DNA of 64,000 bases, taken from NCBI RefSeq assembly GCF_051175315.1, contig NZ_CP195100.1, positions 4,216,001-4,280,000 on the forward strand, given 5' to 3'. Source of the stretch: Tundrisphaera sp051175315. GTDB taxonomy: Bacteria > Planctomycetota > Planctomycetia > Isosphaerales > Isosphaeraceae. Under the pieces are notes generated by a model that saw only the letters and a list, made by a program, of their open reading frames with translations, was not told where the DNA came from and ran no database searches. Shown here one piece after another: positions 34,428 through 44,678 of this stretch (positions are counted from its first letter, which is position 1; every line of letters starts with the position of its first letter). The position numbers and the translations under genes are program-made.

Positions 34428-35063
34428 TCAGTCCTGGTGCAGCGTGTTGAACTGGCGGTCGCCGGCGTCGCCCAGGCCGGGGTGGATGAACCCGACCTCG
34501 TTGAGCTTCTCGTCGATCGCCGCGACGTGGATCGCGACGTCGGGCATCGCCGCCGACAGCGCCTCGATCCCCTCGGGTGCGGCCAGGATCGAGAGATACT
34601 TGAGCCGGGTCACGCCGGCCGCCTTGAGCAAATGGCAGGCATGGACCGCCGAGCCGCCGGTGGCCAGCATCGGGTCGAGCAGCAGCACCAGCCCGACCCC
34701 GCATCGCGTCGGCAGGCGGGTGTAATATTGCTCCGGCCGGAGGGTCTTCTCGTCGCGGCGGAGGCCGATGTGCCAGACCTGCGCATCGGGCACGACATCC
34801 AGCACGCCGTCGGCCATCCCCAGCCCGGCGCGGAGGACCGGCACGAGCGCCACCGACGCCGCCGGCACCCGGCACTTCGCCGTGGCCAGGGGCGTCTCGA
34901 CCTCGACCTCGCGGGTCTCCAGGTCGGCCATCGCCTCGTAGGCCAGCAGCATCGCCGTGACCCGGACTAGCCGGCGGAACTCGGCCGGGGGCGTCCGGGC
35001 ATCGCGCAGGGCCGAGATGTTGCTCAGGATCAGGGGATGCGTCGACGGGTGGACGGACGCCAC
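34428..35063 (-). CDS. upp: Uracil phosphoribosyltransferase
   Basis: 211 residues, the normal size. Makes UMP from uracil and PRPP. HPLILSNISALRDARTPPAEFRRLVRVTAMLLAYEA matches the family start; VPVLRAGLGMADGVLDVVPDAQVWHIGLRRDEKT and the PRPP loop LLDPMLATGGSA follow, then GFIHPGLGDAGDR near the C-terminus. GTG at 35063 has GGGAGG 5 nt upstream; the longer frame from 35153 is Arg-rich and not protein-like. It is the first gene of the nucleoside-salvage operon. Confidence 0.94.
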   Translation of the reverse strand: MASVHPSTHPLILSNISALRDARTPPAEFRRLVRVTAMLLAYEAMADLETREVEVETPLATAKCRVPAASVALVPVLRAGLGMADGVLDVVPDAQVWHIGLRRDEKTLRPEQYYTRLPTRCGVGLVLLLDPMLATGGSAVHACHLLKAAGVTRLKYLSILAAPEGIEALSAAMPDVAIHVAAIDEKLNEVGFIHPGLGDAGDRQFNTLHQD

Positions 35064-35325
35064 GGGGGCCTCCCGGATGGTCGGACGGTCGGGCAGAAGC
35101 CGTCGCCTTCCGCGGGAAAGGAGTCGGGCAGGGGAGGCCCGTGCGGAGGGCAAGGTCCGCAGATCCTACACGATCCGAGGCCGCAATGGGCGTGGCTGTT
35201 CGGAAAGTGACCCGCGGAGCGGGCCATCATCACCCGGCCCCCTGGATCTTCGCGCGGGCTCCGGCATCGGGCCGCGTTCGGACGATTCGGAATAAAGCCA
35301 ACCCCGGCCATCGCCGACGCACGAG

Positions 35326-35354
35326 TTGACCCCCACGGGACCTTCCCCGACAAT
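35326..35354 (+). promoter_or_regulatory. Promoter of the PIN toxin-antitoxin pair
   Basis: TTGACC (35326-35331) and GACAAT (35349-35354), 17-nt spacer, about 50 nt before the antitoxin ATG. The palindrome at 35364-35379 falls where the transcription start would be. The rest of the 35064-35405 gap, upstream of both divergent genes, holds nothing else recognised. Confidence 0.5.
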
Positions 35355-35361
35355 AAACTTG

Positions 35362-35437
35362 ATGACGCCCCCGGGCGTCGAACCACGCGGGTGGAGGATC
35401 ATCCCATGTCCGAATCCATGACGCCTCCGGGCGTCGA
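35362..35437 (+). promoter_or_regulatory. Duplicated palindromic operator-like sites of the PIN module
   Basis: ATGACGCCCCCGGGCGTCGA (35362-35381) and ATGACGCCTCCGGGCGTCGA (35418-35437) differ at one base and lie 56 bp apart. Each contains an inverted repeat (GACGCCC-CC-GGGCGTC in the first). One sits just after the -10 box, the other over the first antitoxin codons. This layout fits autoregulation by the antitoxin, as in other type II modules. Confidence 0.5.
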
Positions 35438-35657
35438 GCAGGGCCCATCGGCCCCGAATCGCCTGAAGTTGGACGCCCGGGGCCGTGCGCTCCCCCGGAC
35501 CGACGAGGAACGGGCCGCCGACGCCGAGCGGATCCGCGAGTTGGTGGAGATCCTCAAGGCGACTCCCCCCGACGACCCGCCCGGGGAGACTGAAGCGTTC
35601 ATGCGGGCGATCGATTCGCACCGTCCCGATCGGCCGCTGTTCGAAGGGTATTACTGA
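35406..35657 (+). CDS. Putative antitoxin of a PIN toxin
   Basis: 83-residue, highly charged protein (MSESMTPPGVEQGP...GRALPRTDEERAADAERIRELVEILKATPPDDPPGETEAFMRAIDSHRPDRPLFEGYY). A central helix flanked by disordered segments is typical of toxin-wrapping antitoxins. GGAGGA lies 9 nt before the ATG. It ends 2 nt before the PIN toxin start. No classical DNA-binding domain is obvious, although operator-like repeats are present upstream. Antitoxin identity is inferred mainly from position. Confidence 0.65.
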   Translation: MSESMTPPGVEQGPSAPNRLKLDARGRALPRTDEERAADAERIRELVEILKATPPDDPPGETEAFMRAIDSHRPDRPLFEGYY

Positions 35658-35659
35658 CC

Positions 35660-36115
35660 GTGGCGAGGATCGTCCTGCTGGATGCCGGGGTGATCGGCCT
35701 GCTGGTCTCCGACCCCCACCTGCCCGCCGTCGCCCACGGTATTGCCTGGCTTGGCGACCTGGCCGGCCGAGCAGACGTCACGATCCCCGACGTCGCGGCC
35801 TTCGAGGTCCGCCGCGAATTACTCCGCATTGGGGCGTCCCGGAAGCTGTCCAATCTTGCCAGCCTCCGCGCCCGGCTCCTCCGCGCCGAGGTCACCGAAG
35901 ACGCATGGATCAAGGCGGCCGAGTTCTGGGCCCTGGTGCGGCGGGCCGGCAAGCCCACCGCGAATCCCGAAGCGCTCGACGCCGACGCGATCCTGGCCGG
36001 GGTGGCGGCCACATTAGGGATGCCTGGGGATGACGTGGTCATCGCCACGACCAACGTCCGCCACCTGACGCGGTTCCCCGGGATCGACGCACGCGAATGG
36101 CGAGCGGTCCGCTGA
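35660..36115 (+). CDS. PIN-domain toxin (VapC-like ribonuclease)
   Basis: 151 residues with the PIN order of acidic residues: Asp8 in VLLDAGVIGLL, Glu in AAFEVRREL (about 52) and a late acidic cluster with LDADAILAGVAATLGMPGDDVVIATTNVRHLTRFPG. VapC-like enzymes cleave RNA when freed from the antitoxin. The terminal TTNVRHL(TRF) matches the common PIN ending TxNxxHF. GTG start 2 nt after the antitoxin stop. It converges on the ParE-like toxin, only 14 nt away. Confidence 0.85.
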   Translation: MARIVLLDAGVIGLLVSDPHLPAVAHGIAWLGDLAGRADVTIPDVAAFEVRRELLRIGASRKLSNLASLRARLLRAEVTEDAWIKAAEFWALVRRAGKPTANPEALDADAILAGVAATLGMPGDDVVIATTNVRHLTRFPGIDAREWRAVR

Positions 36116-36129
36116 ATCACGTCGTTCGG

Positions 36130-36426
36130 TCAAGTCCGAGCCTGCCAGATGGTCGGGTCGCGAGAGGTGTGGAAGATCGCGATGACCTCGACCCTGTTCG
36201 ATTCCGCCCGGTAGTACACGCAGTAAGGAAACTTCGCGACCACAGTTTTTCGCACGTCTGCCAAGACGGATTTGTGCAAATCCGGGTTGGCGGCGATGCG
36301 GTCGAAGACGTCCTGCACCCGTGCCGCGAAGTCAATGCCTCGGCCAGCCCGCTGCTTCTCGTAGAAGTCGAACGCCTCGTCGAACTCGGCCCGTGCCTCG
36401 TCGCGCAGGACGACCGGCAGGTTCAC
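36130..36426 (-). CDS. ParE/RelE-superfamily toxin
   Basis: 98 residues. NLPVVLRDEARAEFDEAFDFYEKQRAGRGIDFAARVQDVFDRIAANPDLH is the usual helical hairpin of the plasmid-stabilisation ParE/RelE family. VRKTVVAKFPYCVYYRAESNRVEVIAIFHTSRDP forms the C-terminal beta-sheet with the conserved PY-xYY block. Target (gyrase or ribosome) cannot be told. Its ATG overlaps the antitoxin stop by 4 nt (ATGA). Confidence 0.9.
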   Translation of the reverse strand: MNLPVVLRDEARAEFDEAFDFYEKQRAGRGIDFAARVQDVFDRIAANPDLHKSVLADVRKTVVAKFPYCVYYRAESNRVEVIAIFHTSRDPTIWQART

Positions 36427-36653
36427 CTCGCCGCCCTGGCCAATGCCTGGGCTTTGACTTCCTCCCAGGAAACCACCGCTTCTGGGCGCTCGAGGCTATC
36501 CGCCCACCGCCTCTCCAACTCCTGGCGTTGGGCCTCGCTGAGGGGAGCTTGTTCGACGTCGCGAGCCGCGCTGTCCCAGATCGCCTGGGCCAAGGCGATC
36601 CGATCCTCAACGCTCAGGCGATCAATTCCCAACTCGGACAGGGATGGCAACAT
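36423..36653 (-). CDS. Addiction-module antitoxin of the ParE-like toxin
   Basis: 76 residues, helical: LGIDRLSVEDRIALAQAIWDSAARDVEQAPLSEAQRQELERRWADSLERPEAVVSWEEVKAQAL. The pattern (LSxEERxxLxxxLWxS ... LxxR ... SWEEVK) is that of the 'putative addiction module component' family usually paired with ParE/RelE toxins. ATG at 36653 follows GAGG. It precedes and overlaps its toxin, the classic antitoxin-first order. Confidence 0.9.
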   Translation of the reverse strand: MLPSLSELGIDRLSVEDRIALAQAIWDSAARDVEQAPLSEAQRQELERRWADSLERPEAVVSWEEVKAQALARAAR

Positions 36654-36754
36654 CGAAGGCCTCCATGATGGGCGACAGGATACGACCGTACCTTACCACG
36701 CCACTTCGATCATTGGCGACGCCCTATCCGAGCTGCACGATCAGGCCAGCCGCG

Positions 36755-37468
36755 TCACTCCCGCACTTCGGCGGAGAGACTTTTGACCCATCGCAGCCCG
36801 ATTGGTAGAAGACGCATTCGATTCTGGACGTCGTGACGGAAATCTCTCACCATCGGCACTGACAGCCAGCCATTCACCCACGGCAACTGCCGAGCCAGGT
36901 CAAAGAACACCCACTTGACCGTCGGATCCTCGCAACCATAACACGCCACCTTGGTGAACCCGCCGACGACCTCATGTGATGGCGGGCCGAACTCGCCGAG
37001 CAAGTTCTCCTCGGTCATAACCCTATGCCTGAATCCGCGAGTTCTGATGGTTGCAGCGAACCCACGCATCTCGGCCACTCGCAACAGCCGAACGGGTCTG
37101 AGATAGCCGAGTTTGAAGGCCACTTCCGCGTACACCGAGGCGACCTCGTTGACGAAGTGGGGGAATGGCCGATGCTGGAACTCGAATTGTCCGCAGACCC
37201 GTCGGCATCCCCGGATGTAAGTGTTCTTGGCGTCGGCCCACTCCTGCTCCCGCCCGTCGATGAAAGCGAGCGTGCACAGCAGATGGAGCAGAACCATTTC
37301 TGTGGCATCTGCGGTACCGCTGCGCATCGAGGGCCGGAAGACCGTAAAACTCAGGTCTTCGAGCAGATGGTCCCGAATCTCGACGACTGAACGCATTCTT
37401 TCCTCGTGTGGATAAATTTCGAGGAAAATACTCGATGCAGCCTCCCACATCGACCAGGATTTGATCAC
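36755..37468 (-). CDS. Unknown protein, lower-GC gene
   Basis: 237 residues, no signal peptide. MIKSWSMWEAASSIFLEIYPHEERMRSVVEIRDHLLED opens a mostly helical protein with many aromatic, Arg and Cys residues (FHxFVNEV-type stretches, VACYGCEDPTVKWVFFDLA). No motif is recognised. GC and codon use differ from the flanking core genes, and it sits next to two toxin-antitoxin modules, so it is probably accessory DNA. The open frame is long for this lower GC, which supports a real gene. Confidence 0.6.
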   Translation of the reverse strand: MIKSWSMWEAASSIFLEIYPHEERMRSVVEIRDHLLEDLSFTVFRPSMRSGTADATEMVLLHLLCTLAFIDGREQEWADAKNTYIRGCRRVCGQFEFQHRPFPHFVNEVASVYAEVAFKLGYLRPVRLLRVAEMRGFAATIRTRGFRHRVMTEENLLGEFGPPSHEVVGGFTKVACYGCEDPTVKWVFFDLARQLPWVNGWLSVPMVRDFRHDVQNRMRLLPIGLRWVKSLSAEVRE

Positions 37469-37497
37469 TTGCCAAACTGAGTCAACATATCAAAAAG

Positions 37498-37533
37498 AAG
37501 GCCCACCACCGGATCTTACCGGTGGTGGGCCTT
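37498..37533 (-). terminator. Rho-independent terminator of fusA
   Basis: A perfect 15-bp stem, AAGGCCCACCACCGG (37498-37512) with CCGGTGGTGGGCCTT (37519-37533), loop of 6 nt. Read on the minus strand it is followed by CTTTTTG, and it lies 30 nt after the fusA stop. Confidence 0.85.
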
Positions 37534-37562
37534 GATGACTCACAGGAACCGAAAGTCGCGGA

Positions 37563-39644
<2,082 letters not shown>

Positions 39645-39884
39645 GAGCGGTATCGTCTTGTTCCAATTGGGCGGTCGGTGGGCCTGAATGTCCCGGGAGC
39701 AGCCGAGAATCGCCAGGCTGGGGATGGCTCGACCCATCAGACTTCGACGGGCCGAAAGATTTGCCGGTGGCACGCCGCGGGCTAGCGACCGTCCCCGATC
39801 CTTCCATGATGATCCGGGACGGGCGTGCCGGGCGTGGTTGGCAGGGTGAGGGCCCCGGGCGCGTCCGACAACGCAGGGCCTCCC

Positions 39885-39912
39885 ATGATACCGATCAGGG
39901 CACATCCGTCAA
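39885..39912 (-). promoter_or_regulatory. Promoter of fusA
   Basis: On the minus strand TTGACG (39907-39912) and TATCAT (39885-39890), 16-nt spacer, stand in otherwise GC-rich sequence. The leader to the ATG at 39644 would be about 235 nt. The 39645-40181 interval also contains the upstream region of the HIT gene; no gene or other element was recognised there. Confidence 0.5.
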
Positions 39913-40181
39913 GTGTTCCCCAATCGGATCGGATGTCATTCATGAACTACTCTAGGCGGGTGGGCAAGCCCGGCCCTCCGACACCCCGGCCCGCGGCGCG
40001 GGGACGGGGTCGGCCGGGCCGCCCCGGACGGCGCCCAGAAGCGAGGCGCGGCCGCGGATCCGGCCGAGAATGGCGGATCAGGTCCGAGACATCGGGCCGG
40101 ATGGATGCTAGGATGGGGTCCCAGGCCCGACGGCGTCGGATCGGTGATGGGCCGCGAGACTGGCCATTTTAGGGTGCGAGC

Positions 40182-40691
40182 ATGGACCGCCTCTGGGCCC
40201 CCTGGCGGGCCCAATATATCAAGGACAGCGCGGCCCGGCCCGCGGACGCGGATCCGGGCTGCTTCCTGTGCCGGGGGCTCGCCTCCGACCCGCGCCACGA
40301 CCGCGACAACCTGCTGGCCTGGCGCGGGGCCCACGCGGCGATCTTCCTGAACCGATTCCCTTACAACAACGGACACCTGCTGGTCGCGCCCCTGGTGCAT
40401 CGGGGGACCCTGGCCGAATTGGAGGGTCCGGACCTGACCGAGCCCCTGCTGGCCGTCCGCCGGGCGATCGCCGCCCTCGATCGGATCCTCCGCCCTCAGG
40501 GCTACAATGTCGGGCTCAATCTCGGCAAGGCCGCCGGCGCGGGCCTCCCCGGCCACCTCCACTGGCACATCGTCCCGCGATGGGATGGAGACACCAATTT
40601 CATGCCGGTCACGGGCGAGACCAAGGTGATCGTCGAAAGCCTGGCCGAATTCCACGATCGGCTGGTCGCGGAACTCTCCGCCGGGGAATGA
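40182..40691 (+). CDS. HIT-family nucleotide hydrolase/phosphorylase
   Basis: 169 residues. The histidine triad is GHLHWHIVPRW (about residues 125-135). MDRLWAPWRAQYIKD and CFLCRG near the N-terminus are typical of the Ap4A phosphorylase-like HIT branch with a structural zinc. FPYNNGHLLVAPLVHRG and QGYNVGLNLGKAAGAGLPGH are conserved in the family. It probably acts on dinucleoside polyphosphates or AMP conjugates. Divergent from fusA. Confidence 0.92.
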   Translation: MDRLWAPWRAQYIKDSAARPADADPGCFLCRGLASDPRHDRDNLLAWRGAHAAIFLNRFPYNNGHLLVAPLVHRGTLAELEGPDLTEPLLAVRRAIAALDRILRPQGYNVGLNLGKAAGAGLPGHLHWHIVPRWDGDTNFMPVTGETKVIVESLAEFHDRLVAELSAGE

Positions 40692-40783
40692 CCCCGGAAG
40701 CCGCGATCGGCTCGATCCCCCACGACGATTCCGAGGCCTCCCTCTCCCCCCCGCTCATCCCGGCCTTCGGCGAGGTTCATTCC

Positions 40784-41875
40784 ATGCTCATGCTCATCAT
40801 CCGGGCGGTGTTCGTCGTTGTCATCGCCGGGCTCGGCGTCCGCCTGGCCCGGGCGACCGGCGACACCGCCCACTGGCTGTTCATCTTCGGGGGGGTGGTG
40901 GTCTCGGCCGTCATCGTCCTGGTGGTCGACCTCGCCACCCCGCGCAAGCGGATCCAGACGATCTCCGCGGTCTATTTCGGCCTGATCGTCGGCCTGATCC
41001 TGGGCAACCTGGTCCAGAGCGCCATGGAGCCGACGCTGACGCTGTTCCAGCCCGACGCCAACATCCAAAGGGCCCTGACCGGCATCGTCACCATCGTGAT
41101 CTGCTATGCCTGCGTCAGCCTCTTGCTCCAGACCAAGGACGACTTCCGGTTCATCATCCCCTACATGGAGTTCTCCAAGGACGTGAAGGGGTCGCGCCCC
41201 CTGGTCCTGGACACCTCGGTGGTGATCGACGGCCGGATCGCCGACGTCGCCGAGACCCGCGTCATCGACCAGCCCCTGATCGTCCCCCGGTTCGTGCTCC
41301 AGGAACTCCAGGGGATCGCGGATAGCTCGGACAAGCTCCGCCGCAATCGCGGCCGGCGCGGGCTGGACATCCTCAACAAGCTCCAGAAGTCGAGCGGCAT
41401 CGAGGTCAAGATCCACGACGCCGAGATCCCCGAGCTGGCCGGCATCCGCGAGGTCGACCAGAAGCTGGTGGTCCTGGCCAAGCACCTGGGCGGGCGGGTG
41501 GTCACCAACGACTACAACCTCAACAAGATCGCCCGGCTCCAGGGGGTCGAGGTCATCAACCTCAACGACCTGGCCAACGCCCTCAAGCCGGTGGTCCTGC
41601 CCGGCGAGATGCTCACGGTCAAGATCCTCAAGCGCGGCGAGGAGCCGGGGCAGGGGGTCGGCTACCTCGACGACGGGACCATGGTCGTGACCGAGTTCGG
41701 CCAGCACCACCTGGGGGAGACCGTCCGCCTCACGGTGACCAGCGTGCTCCAGACCAGCGCCGGGCGAATGATCTTCGGCCGGATGGACCAGCCCGTCGCG
41801 CCGGTCGGCCGGGGCGGGCCCGGCGGCATCAACAACGCCCCGCCCCACGAGCCCCACGGCCGTGCCAACGCCTGA
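40784..41875 (+). CDS. Membrane PIN-TRAM protein (YacL-like)
   Basis: 363 residues. Four N-terminal membrane helices (starting IIRAVFVVVIAGLGV, WLFIFGGVVVSAVIVLVV, YFGLIVGLILGNLV and ALTGIVTIVICYACVSLLL) lead to a PIN domain with LVLDTSVVIDGRIADV, FVLQELQGIADSSD and RVVTNDYNLNKIA. A C-terminal TRAM-like domain follows (GEMLTVKILKRGEEPGQGVGYLDDGTMVVTE). The ATG at 40784 has GAGG 8 nt upstream; the ATG at 40688 overlapping the HIT stop would add a non-membrane stretch. YacL homologues are presumed RNA-binding nucleases with unknown targets. Confidence 0.9.
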   Translation: MLMLIIRAVFVVVIAGLGVRLARATGDTAHWLFIFGGVVVSAVIVLVVDLATPRKRIQTISAVYFGLIVGLILGNLVQSAMEPTLTLFQPDANIQRALTGIVTIVICYACVSLLLQTKDDFRFIIPYMEFSKDVKGSRPLVLDTSVVIDGRIADVAETRVIDQPLIVPRFVLQELQGIADSSDKLRRNRGRRGLDILNKLQKSSGIEVKIHDAEIPELAGIREVDQKLVVLAKHLGGRVVTNDYNLNKIARLQGVEVINLNDLANALKPVVLPGEMLTVKILKRGEEPGQGVGYLDDGTMVVTEFGQHHLGETVRLTVTSVLQTSAGRMIFGRMDQPVAPVGRGGPGGINNAPPHEPHGRANA

Positions 41876-41894
41876 GCCGGATCGTGGCCGACGG

Positions 41895-43013
41895 ATGATC
41901 CGGCCTCTCGGACGCGGGACGATCCGCGTCCTGGGGGTCGTCGCGGCCGCGGCGGCCACCGCCTCGCTGGTGCCCTGGACGGCCGGCTCGACCGGCCCGA
42001 GCGGGCTGATCGTCGCCCTCGCGGCCGGGGTCGCTGCCCTGGTCCCCGAGGTCCTCGCCCTGCGATCGCTCCTGGGCCGGAGCGGCGATCGGCCCCGTCC
42101 GCCCGACGGGGCCCGCCCCGCCGACGGCATCGTGGATCGGTCGGGGATGGCCGGCGTCCGGTCGGAGCCCAACGAGGAGGATCCCGGCTGGCGGCGGTTC
42201 CGGGCCATCGAGCCCGACGGCCCGCCCCCCACTCGGCTCGTCCGCGCGGTCCCGCCGCCACTCGGCCGCGTGGCCCTGATCTCGGTCTTCGTCGGCCGAG
42301 ACGGCCGGGACTGGACCGATCCGGAGATCGCCCGGGGCCATCGGGCCCTGGAGCGGGCCGGGGCCTGGCTGGAACGCGAGGCCGCGTGCTGGGACGCCCC
42401 GGTCAACATCCTCCTGCCGGACGTCTACTTCCAGGGCCGGGACGACGCGGACGACCCGGTCGAGTTGTCCTACCAGGCGGAAGGGGATGACTTCGGCCCG
42501 ATGGAGGCGGGGGCGGCCTTCAAGGGGATCGCCTCGGCCAGCCGGGTCGCGGCCGGGCTCGGGTTCGCCGACGTGGTCGATCTGGCGGGCCGGGTCGAGC
42601 CGAGGGTGGATGCCGACGTCCGGGTCTGGCTGTTTCACATCCTCCGGTCGGGCCGATCGTTGGCCATCCCCGCGACGGACCCGGAGGCCCCCGGCATCGG
42701 CCTGGCGATCTGCCACGCCCGCGAGGCGAGCTTCCCCCGGCCCCTGGACGGGCCCGGCCGCGTCGACCCGGTGACGGTGGTCCACGAGGTGCTCCACCTG
42801 TTCGGCGCCTCGGACAAGTACGGGACCCGGCTGGAAGCCTACCCGCGCGGGTCCGTCGGGGCCCGCGACGTGATGAGGCTCGACCATGCGACCCTGGATC
42901 GCCTGGTGGTGGGGCCGCTCACGGCGGCGGAGATCGGCTGGCTCGGCCGGGTCGGTGACCGGCGACGAAAACCGCCCGCCGCGACCGAGGCCGGTCGGGG
43001 CGGGCGGGAATGA
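41895..43013 (+). CDS. Putative membrane-anchored zinc metalloprotease
   Basis: 372 residues. Two hydrophobic segments near the N-terminus (~8-25, VLGVVAAAAATASLVPW, and ~34-55) anchor a C-terminal domain containing HEVLHLFGASDKYG, an HExxHxxGxxD zincin motif, at about residue 300. VALISVFVGRDGRDWTDPEIARG and WLEREAACWDAPVNILLPDVYF precede it. A GTG at 41862 overlapping the previous stop is an alternative start. No known peptidase family could be assigned; protease activity is inferred from the motif only. Confidence 0.7.
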   Translation: MIRPLGRGTIRVLGVVAAAAATASLVPWTAGSTGPSGLIVALAAGVAALVPEVLALRSLLGRSGDRPRPPDGARPADGIVDRSGMAGVRSEPNEEDPGWRRFRAIEPDGPPPTRLVRAVPPPLGRVALISVFVGRDGRDWTDPEIARGHRALERAGAWLEREAACWDAPVNILLPDVYFQGRDDADDPVELSYQAEGDDFGPMEAGAAFKGIASASRVAAGLGFADVVDLAGRVEPRVDADVRVWLFHILRSGRSLAIPATDPEAPGIGLAICHAREASFPRPLDGPGRVDPVTVVHEVLHLFGASDKYGTRLEAYPRGSVGARDVMRLDHATLDRLVVGPLTAAEIGWLGRVGDRRRKPPAATEAGRGGRE

Positions 43014-43057
43014 GGCCGGGTTAAGGGGGTCCATCCGGGATCCGACCGGGGGTCGGA

Positions 43058-43300
43058 TCAGTTCGCGTCGGCCGGTACTTCCGACCTCGCGATGGTGTTG
43101 GCCAGGTTCGCCGCGTCCGAGGCGCGACGGACATCGGCATATTTCGCGAGCGGGGCGGAACGCGTCCCGTCGACGTAAACGCCGTACACCGCATATAGAC
43201 CATGCAACTGACCCGTCTCCGCACGCTGGAACAGCCCCGAACGGATCAGGGATGCGAGGTTCCGCTGCCAGAGCTGGGTTTCGGCCAATTTCGTCTGCAT
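43058..43300 (-). CDS. Small unknown protein
   Basis: 80 residues: MQTKLAETQLWQRNLASLIRSGLFQRAETGQLHGLYAVYGVYVDGTRSAPLAKYADVRRASDAANLANTIARSEVPADAN. It has amphipathic helices and a Tyr-rich middle. AGGGG lies 6 nt upstream of the ATG. No signal peptide or motif. It lies between convergent and lower-GC sequence. Moderately likely to be real. Confidence 0.45.
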   Translation of the reverse strand: MQTKLAETQLWQRNLASLIRSGLFQRAETGQLHGLYAVYGVYVDGTRSAPLAKYADVRRASDAANLANTIARSEVPADAN

Positions 43301-43724
43301 GGCGAGCCCCTAAATCAAGAGTGGATGGACCGCTCCGTGGCCGAAGGGCGACGGTCAAACACCGTTCGCCCTTTCCTATTCTAAACGCTCATTCCGTCAT
43401 CGCCGTCCTGTCCCGTCGAAAATCGAAAAAGGACTCGTCATCTCCATGATTGCCATCGTCGCTCGAACGTCCAGAGGGGAGTTGTCGCGGGGAAGTTCGC
43501 ACAGATCCGAAAAAGTTGCAAAGCCAAGTTGGCAAACCGTTCCCGCAATCGCCCCGATTTGTCCTATCGGCCGCATTTCGTGGCAATCGCCAGGTGATCT
43601 AGCGAATCCTGGGCCATCGTCCAGCACGATCCGGCCCATCCCCCCTCTGATCTGGAAAAATACGCAGGGGAGCCCCCAAATTGCGGCGGTCACATTCCGC
43701 CGACGTGAAGGGGGCTGCCGCGAT
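43301..43724. other. Intergenic region of lower GC
   Basis: About 420 nt between the small unknown gene and the ROK kinase. It is visibly less GC-rich than the rest of the window. Reading frames here are short and lack ribosome binding sites or protein-like composition. No promoter, RNA or repeat was recognised. Confidence 0.4.
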
Positions 43725-44678
43725 TCATGGCGTGGTGCCCGACTCGTGCTCATCCGAGGGCAAGGCATGGCGGGCCAGGGCCAGGGCGCCGTGGATCACG
43801 ACCGACTCGCCCAGGGCGGCCGTGACGACGTCGAAGGTGCCCCGGACCGGGGGGAAGGCCCGCTCGTCGATCCGGCGGCGGATCGGCTCGATCCACCAGG
43901 GGTCCGGGATCAGGGAGACGCCGCCCCCCAGGATGATCCGCCGGGGGGCGATCATCGTCACGGCATGGGCCAGCACGGTGCCGACCGCTTCGGCCGCCTC
44001 GGCCAGGATCGCCGCCGCCCCGGCATCCCCCGCGACGGCGGATCGGGCGACCGTCTCGGCGGTCGCGCAGGGATCGCCCCGGCGGTCTCGCGCCGTCTTG
44101 CCGATCGACCAGCCGGAGGCGATCGACTCCAGGATCCGGGGGCCGTCCGGGCCGTCGACCCAGACGTGGCCGATCTCGGCCGCGCCGGAGCCGGCCCCGC
44201 GATAGATCCGCCCACCCACGATCAGGCCGCCGCCGATCCCGCTGCCGATCGTCACGTAAAGGATCGGGTCCAGCCCCACCCCTGCGCCGAAAAGGGCCTC
44301 TCCCAGCCCGGCGGTGTCGGCGTCGTTCTGGATCGCGACGCGGCCGACGCCGAGGGTGCGGCCCGCCCATTCGGCCAGCGGGAAGCCATCCCAGCCGTCG
44401 ACCTGGTGCGAATGTGTGACGATCCCCCGGGCCGCATCGACCGGCCCGCCGAAGCCGATGCCGACGGCCTCGGGGCGTGCGCCGCCGGCCTCGGGGCGAT
44501 CGAGCAGGGCCCGGTACGCCTCCTCGATCTGGGCGAGGATGCCGGGGGCTCCGGCCTCGGGGCGGATCGTCCTCCGCTCCAGGGCCGGGATCCGGCCGTC
44601 GCCGCGTCCCAACCCGAGCTGGAGCTTGGTGCCGCCGATCTCGATGCCGACGACCAGGGGGCCGGGCGTCGGGCTCAA
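43725..44678 (-). CDS. ROK-family sugar kinase without the zinc motif
   Basis: 317 residues. PLVVGIEIGGTKLQLGLG is the phosphate-1 site, VGIGFGGPVDAARG the sugar region, VAIQNDADTAGLGEALFGAG carries the catalytic Asp, and YVTIGSGIGGGLIVGGRIYRGAGSGAAEIGH ends in the substrate Glu/His. The usual HCxCGxxGCxE zinc motif that should follow EIGH is missing (VWVDGPDGPRILES). Likely a glucokinase/hexosamine or heptose kinase. It overlaps the upstream SIS isomerase gene by 4 nt, so both may act in one sugar pathway. Confidence 0.85.
   Translation of the reverse strand: MSPTPGPLVVGIEIGGTKLQLGLGRGDGRIPALERRTIRPEAGAPGILAQIEEAYRALLDRPEAGGARPEAVGIGFGGPVDAARGIVTHSHQVDGWDGFPLAEWAGRTLGVGRVAIQNDADTAGLGEALFGAGVGLDPILYVTIGSGIGGGLIVGGRIYRGAGSGAAEIGHVWVDGPDGPRILESIASGWSIGKTARDRRGDPCATAETVARSAVAGDAGAAAILAEAAEAVGTVLAHAVTMIAPRRIILGGGVSLIPDPWWIEPIRRRIDERAFPPVRGTFDVVTAALGESVVIHGALALARHALPSDEHESGTTP

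Noticed and set aside
35660..36115. Treating the PIN gene as part of a defence island
   Set aside because: Only toxin-antitoxin features are visible; there is no nuclease/helicase or other defence gene beside it.
43397..43768. 123-residue minus-strand frame over the low-GC gap
   Set aside because: No ribosome binding site or coherent composition, and it overlaps the end of the ROK gene.
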